Assembly (NCBI GenBank): GCA_945878845.1
Contig: CAMCUB010000011.1
Span: 1-64,000, forward strand
Origin: Erythrobacter sanguineus
GTDB taxonomy: Bacteria; Pseudomonadota; Alphaproteobacteria; Sphingomonadales; Sphingomonadaceae
Direction: 5' to 3'
DNA length: 64,000 nt
Of this stretch, positions 50,763-58,353 are shown piece by piece (positions within the stretch are counted from its first letter, which is position 1; each line of letters starts with the position of its first letter). The notes beneath the pieces were generated by a model. That model worked only from the letters and a program-made list of their open reading frames with translations, made no database searches and was not told where the DNA came from. A program made the translations under genes and the position numbers.

Positions 50763-51130
50763 GCGCCGTCTGCGCCGCGCTGGCCGCCGATCCGGTTCTG
50801 GCAACCCACTACGCCGATTTCAGCGCGAAGACCGAAGCCGCACTCGACCCCGCACTGGTGGCGCTGGTTCGCGAGGCGGTGGCGGCGGTCCACGGCATGG
50901 GCGCGGCGCCTGACGAGGCTACGCTCGACGCGGGGACCCGCACTTGCCTAGCCTACGCGCGGCGGATGCCGTTCGAGCATACTGCGATCACCGATGAAGA
51001 GGCTGCGACGGTCGTCGCGCATCTTGGCGAGGCGGGGTTTGTCGCCTTCTCGGTGCTGGCGGCGTTGGCGGATGCTGAATGCCGGGCTGAGTCGGTGGGC
51101 CTGCCGGAGCTGGCGGGGGAGGGGAGTTAG
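50759..51130 (+). CDS. Small helical protein coupled to the CMD-like gene
   Basis: 123 aa, largely alpha-helical, with no signal peptide. It lacks the CxxC pair of AhpD proteins, but its helical layout (TRTCLAYARRM, TAITDEEAATVVAHLGEAGFVAFSVLAALAD) recalls a degenerate CMD-type domain. It is likely translated with the CMD-like protein (ATGA overlap) and may form a complex with it. Tail-to-tail 4-nt overlap with the VOC gene. Function unknown. Confidence 0.6.
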   Translation: MSAVCAALAADPVLATHYADFSAKTEAALDPALVALVREAVAAVHGMGAAPDEATLDAGTRTCLAYARRMPFEHTAITDEEAATVVAHLGEAGFVAFSVLAALADAECRAESVGLPELAGEGS

Positions 51131-51663
51131 CCCAGTTCCCGGATCGGATCGGTCCCGTCCCAGCCCATCGCAGCGGCGGCGACAAAATCGTAGAACCCCG
51201 CCAGCTGCGCGGTCGGCTCGTACAATTCCAGCATGTGCCCCAGTGTCGCCCGCGTATCGACGAAGGCGAAGGCCGTGCCGCCGCTTGTCACCGACAGCTG
51301 GGCAAGCGGCGCACCGTCGCGCTCGAACCGCGCGATCTCGCCTTCCAGATCTTCCACGAACAGCGCCGCATGGTGCAGCCCCTCGCGGCCCGAGCCCCAG
51401 GGGAACATCTCGTGCAGCGCAGAATCGTCGGGATTGTGCTGCACCACCAGCTCCACCATCACGCTGCCCCATTGGCCATAGGCGCTGGAGTGGTCGAAGG
51501 GGCGCGCCGTCCCGCGATGCACCGAGGACGCCAACGCAACGTGCCGCAAGACAAAGAATGGCCCCGAACCGAACTGCCGGTGATGCGCCTCGGCCGCCGC
51601 CGCCAGATCATTGACCTTGTAGGCCAGCTGGCGGACCGCCAAAGCCCCGGTCGACCCGATCAA
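51127..51663 (-). CDS. VOC superfamily (glyoxalase/dioxygenase-fold) protein
   Basis: 178 aa from TTG 51663, which overlaps the acyl-CoA ligase stop (TTGA); the track's longer start runs through the ligase gene. VRQLAYKVNDLAAAAEAHHRQFGSGPFF then EGLHHAALFVEDLEGEIARFERDG and LGHMLELYEP show the two-module VOC fold with His and Glu metal ligands. It may be an isomerase, epimerase or ring-cleaving enzyme. The ligase-VOC coupling suggests action on a CoA ester or its precursor. Confidence 0.85.
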   Translation of the reverse strand: MIGSTGALAVRQLAYKVNDLAAAAEAHHRQFGSGPFFVLRHVALASSVHRGTARPFDHSSAYGQWGSVMVELVVQHNPDDSALHEMFPWGSGREGLHHAALFVEDLEGEIARFERDGAPLAQLSVTSGGTAFAFVDTRATLGHMLELYEPTAQLAGFYDFVAAAAMGWDGTDPIRELG

Positions 51664-53252
51664 TTGACCGCCCGGTCCTTGCCCACCCAATAGGGCGCGC
51701 GCAGTTCCCGTCGGAGGATTTTCCCCGAAGGGTTCCTCGGCAGGGCGGGGATGAAATCGACCGACTTGGGGCACTTGTAGCCCGCGATCAGCGTGCGGGC
51801 GTGGGCGATCAACTCGACCTCGGTCAGTTCCTCGCCGGCCTTCACCACCACGCAGGCCTTGACCGCCTCGCCCCACTTGGGGTCGGGCACGCCGATCACC
51901 GCCACATCCGCGACCTTGGGGTGCGAATAGAGCGCGTTCTCGACCTCGGCGGGGTAGACGTTCTCGCCGCCCGAGATGATCATGTCCTTCACCCGGTCGT
52001 GGATGTAGAGATAGCCGTCCTCGTCGAGGTATCCCGCGTCTCCCGTCCGCAGCCAGCCCTCGGCGTCGACGGTCGAGGCGGTGGCATCGGGGTTGTTCCA
52101 GTAGCCGCGCATGTTCTTGCTCGAGCGCGTCGCGATCTCGCCCACGGCGCCGGCGGGGACGGGGTTGCCCGCCTCGTCGATCACTTTGATCTCGACACCC
52201 GCGAGCGGCTTGCCGACGCTGCGCATCCGCACCGAGCCTTCGGGCACGTGGTCCTCAGGATCGAGCGCGACGATCGTCCCGCTGGTCTCGGTCATCCCGT
52301 ACATCTGCACGAAGCCGCAGCCCATCACCCGCATCGCCTCGCGCATCAGTTCGAGTGGGATCGGCGAGGCGCCGTAGGTGACGTATTTCAACCGGCTGAA
52401 ATCGACCTCGCCGACCTTCGGGTGGTTGAGCAGGATCTGCAGCGCGGCCGGCACGAGGAAGATCTTCGAGATATTGTAGTTCTGGATCAGGTCCAAAGCC
52501 TTGGTCGGATCATACTCGGGCAAGACGATCGAATTCGTCCCCGCCACCAGCGTCCCGATGCCGGTGCCGGTGCCGCTGATGTGGAAGCAGGGCATGGCGA
52601 GCAGCGTGACATCGCCCGGGATCGGCTCCTGCCAGCTGCGCATCTCCTCGGCCGCGGCGGTGGCGTCGCGGCTGGAGAGGATCGAGCCGTGGGTGATGAC
52701 CGCGCCCTTGGGCTTGCCGGTGGTGCCCGAAGTGTAGAGCTGGAGCGCGTCGTCCTCGGCCTTCACGCTGTGCGCCGGGGGCGTCGCCGAAAAGCCGTCG
52801 CGCCAGATGCGGTAATCGGTGCCGGGGTAATCGGGCGCGTCGATGCCGATCACCTGTTCGACATGGGGGCAGGTCGGGCGGATGGCGCTGAGCACCTCTG
52901 CAAAGCCCTCGCCCACGAAAACCACGCGCGCCTGCGAGTTGTCGAGCACATAGGCGACTTCGGGCGCGGCCAGGCGCCAGTTCACCGGAGTCATCACCGC
53001 GCCGATGCGGTTCGCGCCGAGGAAGGCCTCGAAATAGAGCGGGTGGTTCTTGCCGAGGAAGCCGACGCGGTCGCCCGGCTTCACTCCCAGCGCGAGCAGG
53101 CCGTTCGCCACGCGGTCGGCGCCCTCGTCGATCTCGGCGAAGCTGATGTCTTCGCCCGCATAGCTGAACGCGATCACCTGCCCTTGCGCCCGGGCGTGTT
53201 CGCGGACGACGTCGCAGAAGCTTTCTGCGGCCAGTGCTGTTGTCTCTCCCAT
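51660..53252 (-). CDS. Acyl-CoA ligase (AMP-binding enzyme)
   Basis: 530 aa from ATG 53252. Adenylation motifs are clear: LYTSGTTGKPKGAVITHGS, YGMTETSG, GWLRTGDAGYLDEDGYLYI and the catalytic-Lys region RNPSGKILRREL. It should activate a carboxylate with ATP and CoA, feeding the acyl-CoA dehydrogenases and thiolase of this region. GGGAGAGA occurs just inside the reading frame, so the true start could lie a few codons later. Chain specificity cannot be read from sequence. Confidence 0.93.
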   Translation of the reverse strand: MGETTALAAESFCDVVREHARAQGQVIAFSYAGEDISFAEIDEGADRVANGLLALGVKPGDRVGFLGKNHPLYFEAFLGANRIGAVMTPVNWRLAAPEVAYVLDNSQARVVFVGEGFAEVLSAIRPTCPHVEQVIGIDAPDYPGTDYRIWRDGFSATPPAHSVKAEDDALQLYTSGTTGKPKGAVITHGSILSSRDATAAAEEMRSWQEPIPGDVTLLAMPCFHISGTGTGIGTLVAGTNSIVLPEYDPTKALDLIQNYNISKIFLVPAALQILLNHPKVGEVDFSRLKYVTYGASPIPLELMREAMRVMGCGFVQMYGMTETSGTIVALDPEDHVPEGSVRMRSVGKPLAGVEIKVIDEAGNPVPAGAVGEIATRSSKNMRGYWNNPDATASTVDAEGWLRTGDAGYLDEDGYLYIHDRVKDMIISGGENVYPAEVENALYSHPKVADVAVIGVPDPKWGEAVKACVVVKAGEELTEVELIAHARTLIAGYKCPKSVDFIPALPRNPSGKILRRELRAPYWVGKDRAVN

Positions 53253-53339
53253 GCCTGCGGGGATACCCCGCGCCGCGCGCTGTGTCATTGGCACATTTCA
53301 TAGCGGGCGCGGGCGCGCGCGGCGGGGTAAGGTGGAGGG

Positions 53340-53747
53340 ATGGCGATACCCTCAGGCTTCGAACCCGCCGGCTTCACGCCGGGCTTTCTCGACCACGGCG
53401 GGCCCTATTATCTGGGGCCTGCGGTGGAGGGCGTGCGTGTGGTGGGGCTGCTGATTTGTCCGCATCACATCAACTACCAGGACGCGGCGCATGGCGGGGT
53501 GATCTCGACCTTCGCGGATGTGGCGCTGTCTCATGCCGTCTATGACGCCGAGCGGCCCCGGCTCGCGCCCTCGACCGTAACGCTGACGGTTAATTATCTG
53601 GCGGGCGCGAAGCTGGGCGATTGGCTCGAGGCGCGCGTGCGGATCGATCGGCTCGGCGGGCGCACGGCCTATACCTCGGGCGGAGTGTGGCGCGGCGAGG
53701 AGCAGATTGCGACGATGTCGGGCGTGTTTGCCTTCAAGCGACCCTAG
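53340..53747 (+). CDS. PaaI-type hotdog thioesterase
   Basis: 135 aa. CPHHINYQDAAHGGVISTFADVAL has the HGG motif and active-site Asp of PaaI-like acyl-CoA thioesterases, and STVTLTVNYLAGAKLGDWLEARV is the usual middle. It could release free acid from dead-end CoA esters. It is divergent from the acyl-CoA ligase and overlaps the SnoaL gene end tail to tail by 4 nt. Confidence 0.9.
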   Translation: MAIPSGFEPAGFTPGFLDHGGPYYLGPAVEGVRVVGLLICPHHINYQDAAHGGVISTFADVALSHAVYDAERPRLAPSTVTLTVNYLAGAKLGDWLEARVRIDRLGGRTAYTSGGVWRGEEQIATMSGVFAFKRP

Positions 53748-54283
53748 CCCAACCACCCGCGGACAGCCGCCGTCGAGGGATCGCGCTCGTCGTGGTATCC
53801 TGCCGCGCCCTCGGGGGTGTCGGAGAGGTCGACGCCCTCCACCACCCGGAACTCGCGCCAGTCATACAAGCCCGTGCGCTGGGCGAGACGCCATTCGCCG
53901 CCGCGCTTCTCGAACCGGTCCACGTAACGCCCCGCGACGATCGCCGAATAGATCACGCCCTTGTCCGGGAACACCGCCGCCAGCGGGTAGCCGGGGGGGA
54001 TGGTGTGCATCGCGGTCATGTAGGTTTCGGTGTGGCAGACATCACCGCCCTCGAAGCCGAAGATCGTCTGACCAAGCTGATGCTGGGTGGCGAGGCACGG
54101 GTCGATCACCGCGCGCGCCTGTTCGACAAAACCGCGCCAGTCGCCCTCGATCGTACCGAAGCGGAAGGTCGCGTCAGGGTGGAACAGTCGCTCCATCATC
54201 CCCCAGCGCCGCCGGTCGATGGCATGGGCATAGGCGGCGAGGATGTCGCGGATCGCCTCGCGGTCTTCGAGTGTCCCGGTCAT
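53744..54283 (-). CDS. SnoaL-like NTF2-fold protein
   Basis: 179 aa. GTLEDREAIRDILAAYAHAIDRRRWGMMERLFHPDATF and AGRYVDRFEKRGGEWRLAQRTGLYDW are the SnoaL_4 landmarks; it is the longest of the six such proteins here. It is coupled to the medium-chain reductase upstream by a 4-nt overlap. Reaction unknown. Confidence 0.87.
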   Translation of the reverse strand: MTGTLEDREAIRDILAAYAHAIDRRRWGMMERLFHPDATFRFGTIEGDWRGFVEQARAVIDPCLATQHQLGQTIFGFEGGDVCHTETYMTAMHTIPPGYPLAAVFPDKGVIYSAIVAGRYVDRFEKRGGEWRLAQRTGLYDWREFRVVEGVDLSDTPEGAAGYHDERDPSTAAVRGWLG

Positions 54284-55281
54284 GGTTCAAGCTCCACGAT
54301 CACCTTGCCGATATTCGCGCCGGTGAAGAGTTTGGCATAGGCGGTGAGAGTGTTCTCGAGGCCGCGCGTTACGTCATAGGGCATGACAAGCGCGCCCTCC
54401 TCGGCCCATTCCCGCAACCGGCGGGTGAGGGCGGGGCCTTCATGCATGAAGTCTGGCGAGAAGAAGCCCTCGATCCGCAGGCGGCGCATCAGCACCTGAT
54501 CGAACTCTTTCGGCGCAGTCCGGGTGCCTGCCGTGTAATCCGCCAGCAGGCCGCACACCGCAATCCGGCCATAGTGGTTCATGCGGGTGAGCACCTGATC
54601 CAGCAGCGGCCCGCCGACATTGTCGAAATAGACGTCGAAGCCCCCGGCTGCGTCGAGCTGCGCGCCAACATCGGCTGCCTTGTAATCGACCGCCCCTGCG
54701 ATCCCCAGTTCGCCGGTCAGGTAACCGCACTTCGCCGCCCCGCCCGCGATGCCCCAGGCTTCGCAGCCGAGCAATTTGGCGATCTGCACCGCGAGGATCC
54801 CCGTCGCCCCCGCCGCCGCCGAGACCAGCACCCGCTCGCCCGGCTTGGCCGCGCCGGTCTGCTCGATCCCCCACAGCGCGGTCCACCCGTTCATGCCGAG
54901 CGGGCCGAACCATGCGCGCCGGTCGGCGACGGTGGGATCGAGCAGCAGCGCGCCCGACATCACCGCATCGACTGTGCTGATATCGGCCCACTGCCCGAAG
55001 GCGCGCACCAGATCGCCGGTGGCAAAGCCCTCGGCGCGGCTCTCGATCACCTCGCCCAGCACAAGGCCGGTCATCGGCCCGCCCACCGGGAGCGGCGGCT
55101 GGTAACCGTCCTCGCGGTCCGAGAGCCACATGCGCGTGCCCGCGTCCATCGACAGGTGGCTGTTGCGGATGCGGATCTGGCCGTCGGCGAGGGGGGCAAA
55201 ATCCTCCTCCTCCAGCTCCAGCGCGGCGGCAAAATCAGTGCCCTCGGGGCGGCGCGCGATGCGCCAGATGCGGTTGTCCAT
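54280..55281 (-). CDS. NADP-dependent medium-chain reductase (CurA/LTB4DH-like)
   Basis: 333 aa. MDAGTRMWLSDREDGYQPPLPVG is the substrate loop, VSAAAGATGILAVQIAKLLG the NADP motif and DVYFDNVGG the family hallmark. Likely an enone reductase, third of its type in the region. First gene of a two-gene minus unit with a SnoaL protein, and divergent from the NmrA-like gene across 158 nt. Confidence 0.9.
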   Translation of the reverse strand: MDNRIWRIARRPEGTDFAAALELEEEDFAPLADGQIRIRNSHLSMDAGTRMWLSDREDGYQPPLPVGGPMTGLVLGEVIESRAEGFATGDLVRAFGQWADISTVDAVMSGALLLDPTVADRRAWFGPLGMNGWTALWGIEQTGAAKPGERVLVSAAAGATGILAVQIAKLLGCEAWGIAGGAAKCGYLTGELGIAGAVDYKAADVGAQLDAAGGFDVYFDNVGGPLLDQVLTRMNHYGRIAVCGLLADYTAGTRTAPKEFDQVLMRRLRIEGFFSPDFMHEGPALTRRLREWAEEGALVMPYDVTRGLENTLTAYAKLFTGANIGKVIVELEP

Positions 55282-55439
55282 GGGGCGGTTTGTCCGGTGG
55301 CGAGGCCGCTACGGCAACCCCGCCTTTTCGCTAGGGCCGCGCCGGCAGTTCTGGCCCCTCGGCTATCACTTTGGCGCGGTGCGTGAGCGGGGGGCGCTTC
55401 CTAGTCTTCCCCCCATAAAAACACGAGGGAGAGAGACCA

Positions 55440-56387
55440 ATGGCACTTATCACGGTGATCGGCGCAAGCGGACGGCAGGGGCTTGCGCAAGTGCGTCAGG
55501 CGCTGGCCGCAGGGTATGACGTGCGCGCGATCTCGCGCCGCCCGGATGCGCTGGAAGGCGCGCCGGTCGAGGGGGTGGAGCGGGTCGAGGTGCGGCCGAT
55601 GGACCTCTACGACACCTCGACCTTCGAGGCTGCGCTCGAGGGCTCGGACTACATCTTCTACACCCACCCGCTCCAGGCCCGCGCCGACCGCGCTTACCTC
55701 GTCGGCGAGGTCGGCAAGGTCGCCGCGCATCTGGGCGTCAAGCGCGTCGTCTGGAACACCTCGAGCTGGATCCCCGACAAGCCCGGCGATGCCTTCACCT
55801 ATGCCGGCAACACCGCCGGGATCAACGCGCTGTGGCGCTCGGGCGCGCCGGGGACGGTGTTCGGCTCGGTGCTGTTCATGGACAACCTGCTGACCAACTG
55901 GGCGCGGCCCTTCATCATCAATGAGGGGCGCTACGTCTATCCGCACAACCCCACGCTGGAAGCCAACTGGATCAGCCTCGACGACGTCGCGCGCTTCATG
56001 CTTGCCAGCCTCGAGCGGCCCGACATGGAAGGCGCCTGGCTCAATATCGGCGGGCCTGAGCGGCTGGTCGGCAAGCAGGTGACCCAGTGCCTCAGCGAGG
56101 CGCTCGGCAAGGAGATCAAGTATGATCCCTGCACCCCGGCTGAGTTCGGCCGCTACCTCGTCGAAGCGGCGGGGGACACGATGCCCGAGGCCATGCGCGC
56201 CGACTTCGCCAAGGGGATCGAGGACTTCTACGAATATAACAACAACGCGCCCACCCGGCCCTTCGCGGTCGATATGGACCACGTCTACGAGCGCTTCCCC
56301 GAACTGGAAGGCAAGCTCGAGCCGCTCGGCGACTGGACCAAGCGGCAGGACTGGGGCGAGTCGAATTATCGCCCTGCTTTCGGGTAA
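55440..56387 (+). CDS. NmrA-like / atypical SDR NAD(P)-binding protein
   Basis: 315 aa, preceded by GAGGGAGAGAGACC. ALITVIGASGRQGLAQVRQALAAGYDV is the NmrA-type nucleotide motif, and RRPDALEGAPVEGVERVEV supports the fold. No clear YxxxK is placed as in classical SDRs, so it may be a reductase or a redox sensor. It is followed after 4 nt by a SnoaL gene. Substrate unknown. Confidence 0.82.
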   Translation: MALITVIGASGRQGLAQVRQALAAGYDVRAISRRPDALEGAPVEGVERVEVRPMDLYDTSTFEAALEGSDYIFYTHPLQARADRAYLVGEVGKVAAHLGVKRVVWNTSSWIPDKPGDAFTYAGNTAGINALWRSGAPGTVFGSVLFMDNLLTNWARPFIINEGRYVYPHNPTLEANWISLDDVARFMLASLERPDMEGAWLNIGGPERLVGKQVTQCLSEALGKEIKYDPCTPAEFGRYLVEAAGDTMPEAMRADFAKGIEDFYEYNNNAPTRPFAVDMDHVYERFPELEGKLEPLGDWTKRQDWGESNYRPAFG

Positions 56388-56391
56388 GCCC

Positions 56392-56856
56392 GTGAGCGAA
56401 CTTCGCGCGGCCAATATTGCGCTCGCAACGGCGTTCTACGAAGCACTGGCGGCGGGCGATTTCGATGCGCTCGCCGCCCTGCATTCGGACGACATCGTGT
56501 TCAATCTGGTCGGCAGTACACCGGTTTCGGGCCGCTGGGAGGGCAAGGCCGTGTGCTTTGGCCCGATCGTGGCGGACGGCGTGATCGGCAAGCTGGTGCC
56601 CGAAAGCATCCGCTTCTCGCGCGAATGGCGGATCATGTGCGCGGACGAGAATTGCGTCGTCGGCCTGATGCGCGGGGGTGGCCTGGCCAAGAACGGCCAC
56701 GATTATTCGCAGACCTACTGCCAGATCATGACGATCCGGGACGGGCTGATCGTGGAACTCCACGAGTTCTTCGACACCGCGCTGGTGGAGTTGGCGCTCA
56801 ACGACAACCCGACGGTGAAGGGGCCGAGTGTGCAGGATCGGCCTTTTTCGTTTTGA
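56392..56856 (+). CDS. SnoaL / ketosteroid-isomerase-like NTF2-fold protein
   Basis: 154 aa from GTG 56392, 4 nt past the NmrA-like stop; the track's start at 56122 is inside that gene. LRAANIALATAFYEALAAGDFDALAALHSDDIVFNLVG is the typical ketosteroid isomerase-like start, and TIRDGLIVELHEFFDTALVE is the typical end. Fold call good, reaction unknown. A palindromic repeat follows. Confidence 0.82.
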   Translation: MSELRAANIALATAFYEALAAGDFDALAALHSDDIVFNLVGSTPVSGRWEGKAVCFGPIVADGVIGKLVPESIRFSREWRIMCADENCVVGLMRGGGLAKNGHDYSQTYCQIMTIRDGLIVELHEFFDTALVELALNDNPTVKGPSVQDRPFSF

Positions 56857-56867
56857 TGCTCAACAAT

Positions 56868-56973
56868 TCGTCATTGCGAGCCGGAGGCGAAGCAACCCAT
56901 GGCCCTGTCTAACGCCTTTGCGCCAAGGTCGGTCATGGATTGCCGCGTCGCCTTCGGCTCCTCGCAATGACGA
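56868..56973. repeat. Long palindromic intergenic repeat, copy 4 (TCGTCATTGCGAG family)
   Basis: 106 nt, starting TCGTCATTGCGAG and ending CTCGCAATGACGA, with AGCAACCCATGG and CATGGATTGCCGCGTCGCC inner arms. It lies between convergent SnoaL and Rieske genes. Confidence 0.9.
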
Positions 56974-56982
56974 GGTAGAGGC

Positions 56983-58212
56983 TTACTCCGCCGCCTGCCG
57001 CTGCTCTCCTGCGAAAATCCCCACCAGATCATCGTCGCTCGCCGCCACCAGCCGCTTCACCCACTCGTGGAAGACCTGTCCGCCCTTCTCGTTGCGGCCG
57101 AACAGCACCTCTTTCATCAGGCCTGATGCCAGCGCCTGCTGCTGGCGCTTGCCGGTGGCGTAATCCTCGTCGCGGACCACGACTTCGAGGAAATTGAACT
57201 GATCGTGCGCGGCCTGGACCTGTTCGGGGGTCTCGGGCTGGTTTTCCATCACGTAGAACTGGGTGGTGAAGCTCTCGCCCACGGCAGCGCCGGGGAACAG
57301 CTGGCTGATCATCGCCCCGCGCTGCCCGCCGCCGTAGAAGCTGGCGATCGAGATGTGCGGGAAGATCGTCCATACGCCTTGCACGAGCACTTCCTGCGGC
57401 AAGTCATCGTCGCTCATCGCTTCGAGGTCGATCGCCTGGTCGTCATCGCCCTGCACCTTGATCGCGAACTTCGACGGGGTCGAGAGGCGCTGGTGCGGCC
57501 CGAAGGCGAAGTAATTGGCGCGGTTGTAGAAATCGGCGCCAAACGTGTCCTTGTGGAGCACCGGCAGGTGGTAGAAATCGAGATAGCCGTCATAGGCCGT
57601 CTTCCAGTTCGGCCCCGCCAGCGTGCGCTGCGCGAACAGCGTCCAGCCTTCGAACTCGAAGGCTTTGAGCAGCGCGTCATAGCCGCACAGGTAATCGGCG
57701 ATGCTGAGCTTGGAATGCGGGTCGAGCGTCACCCAGATCAGGCCCGCGCTTTCGTAGACCGGGAACTTGGTCAGGCAATGCTGGCTCTTGTCGATCTTGC
57801 CGAAGTCCTTCGCGTCCGCCACGCCGATCAGGTCGCCATCGGCCTTGAAGGTCCAGCCGTGATAGCCGCAAGTGAAGCGGCTGGCATTGCCGCAGCCGGC
57901 CGCCAGCGGATTGCCGCGGTGGGTGCACATGTTGAGGAAGGCGCCCATGCTGCCGTCCTTTTGGCGGCTGAGCAGCAGCGGCACGCCGCAGATGTCCATC
58001 GCCTTGAAGTCGCCGGGGTTCGGAAGCTCGCACGAGGGCGCGACCATGAGCGGCAGGCGGCGGAAGATCTGCTTCTTCTCGATCTCGAACAGCTCAGGGT
58101 CGGTGTAGGCGCTTGCCGGAACGCGCACGACCTCATCGGCATATTCCATCGTATCGGCCGCGCCGTGGGCGACCAAATTGCGGGTCATTTCGACCAGCGT
58201 TTCGCGTGACAT
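56983..58212 (-). CDS. Rieske non-haem iron oxygenase, alpha subunit
   Basis: 409 aa. The 2Fe-2S ligands are CTHRGNPLAAGC and CGYHGWTF, and the catalytic iron His pair is in YDGYLDFYHLPVLHKDT. It is distinct from the 44-45 kb Rieske protein. No beta subunit or electron carrier is adjacent. Its promoter has the CAATGCTCACTTTTGGGA element shared with the SnoaL gene at 40.4 kb, so the two may be co-regulated. Reaction probably ring or alkyl hydroxylation. Confidence 0.92.
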   Translation of the reverse strand: MSRETLVEMTRNLVAHGAADTMEYADEVVRVPASAYTDPELFEIEKKQIFRRLPLMVAPSCELPNPGDFKAMDICGVPLLLSRQKDGSMGAFLNMCTHRGNPLAAGCGNASRFTCGYHGWTFKADGDLIGVADAKDFGKIDKSQHCLTKFPVYESAGLIWVTLDPHSKLSIADYLCGYDALLKAFEFEGWTLFAQRTLAGPNWKTAYDGYLDFYHLPVLHKDTFGADFYNRANYFAFGPHQRLSTPSKFAIKVQGDDDQAIDLEAMSDDDLPQEVLVQGVWTIFPHISIASFYGGGQRGAMISQLFPGAAVGESFTTQFYVMENQPETPEQVQAAHDQFNFLEVVVRDEDYATGKRQQQALASGLMKEVLFGRNEKGGQVFHEWVKRLVAASDDDLVGIFAGEQRQAAE

Positions 58213-58244
58213 TGCCGTTCCTCCCAGTGGTGCTTTTGCGGCCG

Positions 58245-58288
58245 AGCATCCGCCTTGCGGGCCGCGGCGGCAATGCTCACTTTTGGGA
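58245..58288 (-). promoter_or_regulatory. Promoter of the Rieske gene with the shared palindromic element
   Basis: On the minus strand CCCAAAAGTGAG lies just above TTGCCG (58273-58268), with a 17-nt spacer and GATGCT (58250-58245). The ATG is 33 nt below the -10. Both the geometry and 19 of 21 bases of the element match the promoter near 40.47 kb, which argues for one regulator acting on both. Confidence 0.5.
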
Positions 58289-58353
58289 GAAGGCCAAAAG
58301 GAAAGGGGCGAGCCATTGCTGGCCCGCCCCCCGTCCCCCTGCTTATGCGCGGA

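Noticed and set aside
55371-55385. Further copy of the CACTTTTGGGA element before the 54.3-kb reductase
   Set aside because: TATCACTTTGGCGC matches only loosely, and it lies about 95 nt from the start without a fitting promoter.
39051-56973. CRISPR array, because the same repeat returns several times
   Set aside because: The four copies are 3-7 kb apart, over 100 nt long and imperfect; there are no regular spacers and no cas genes.
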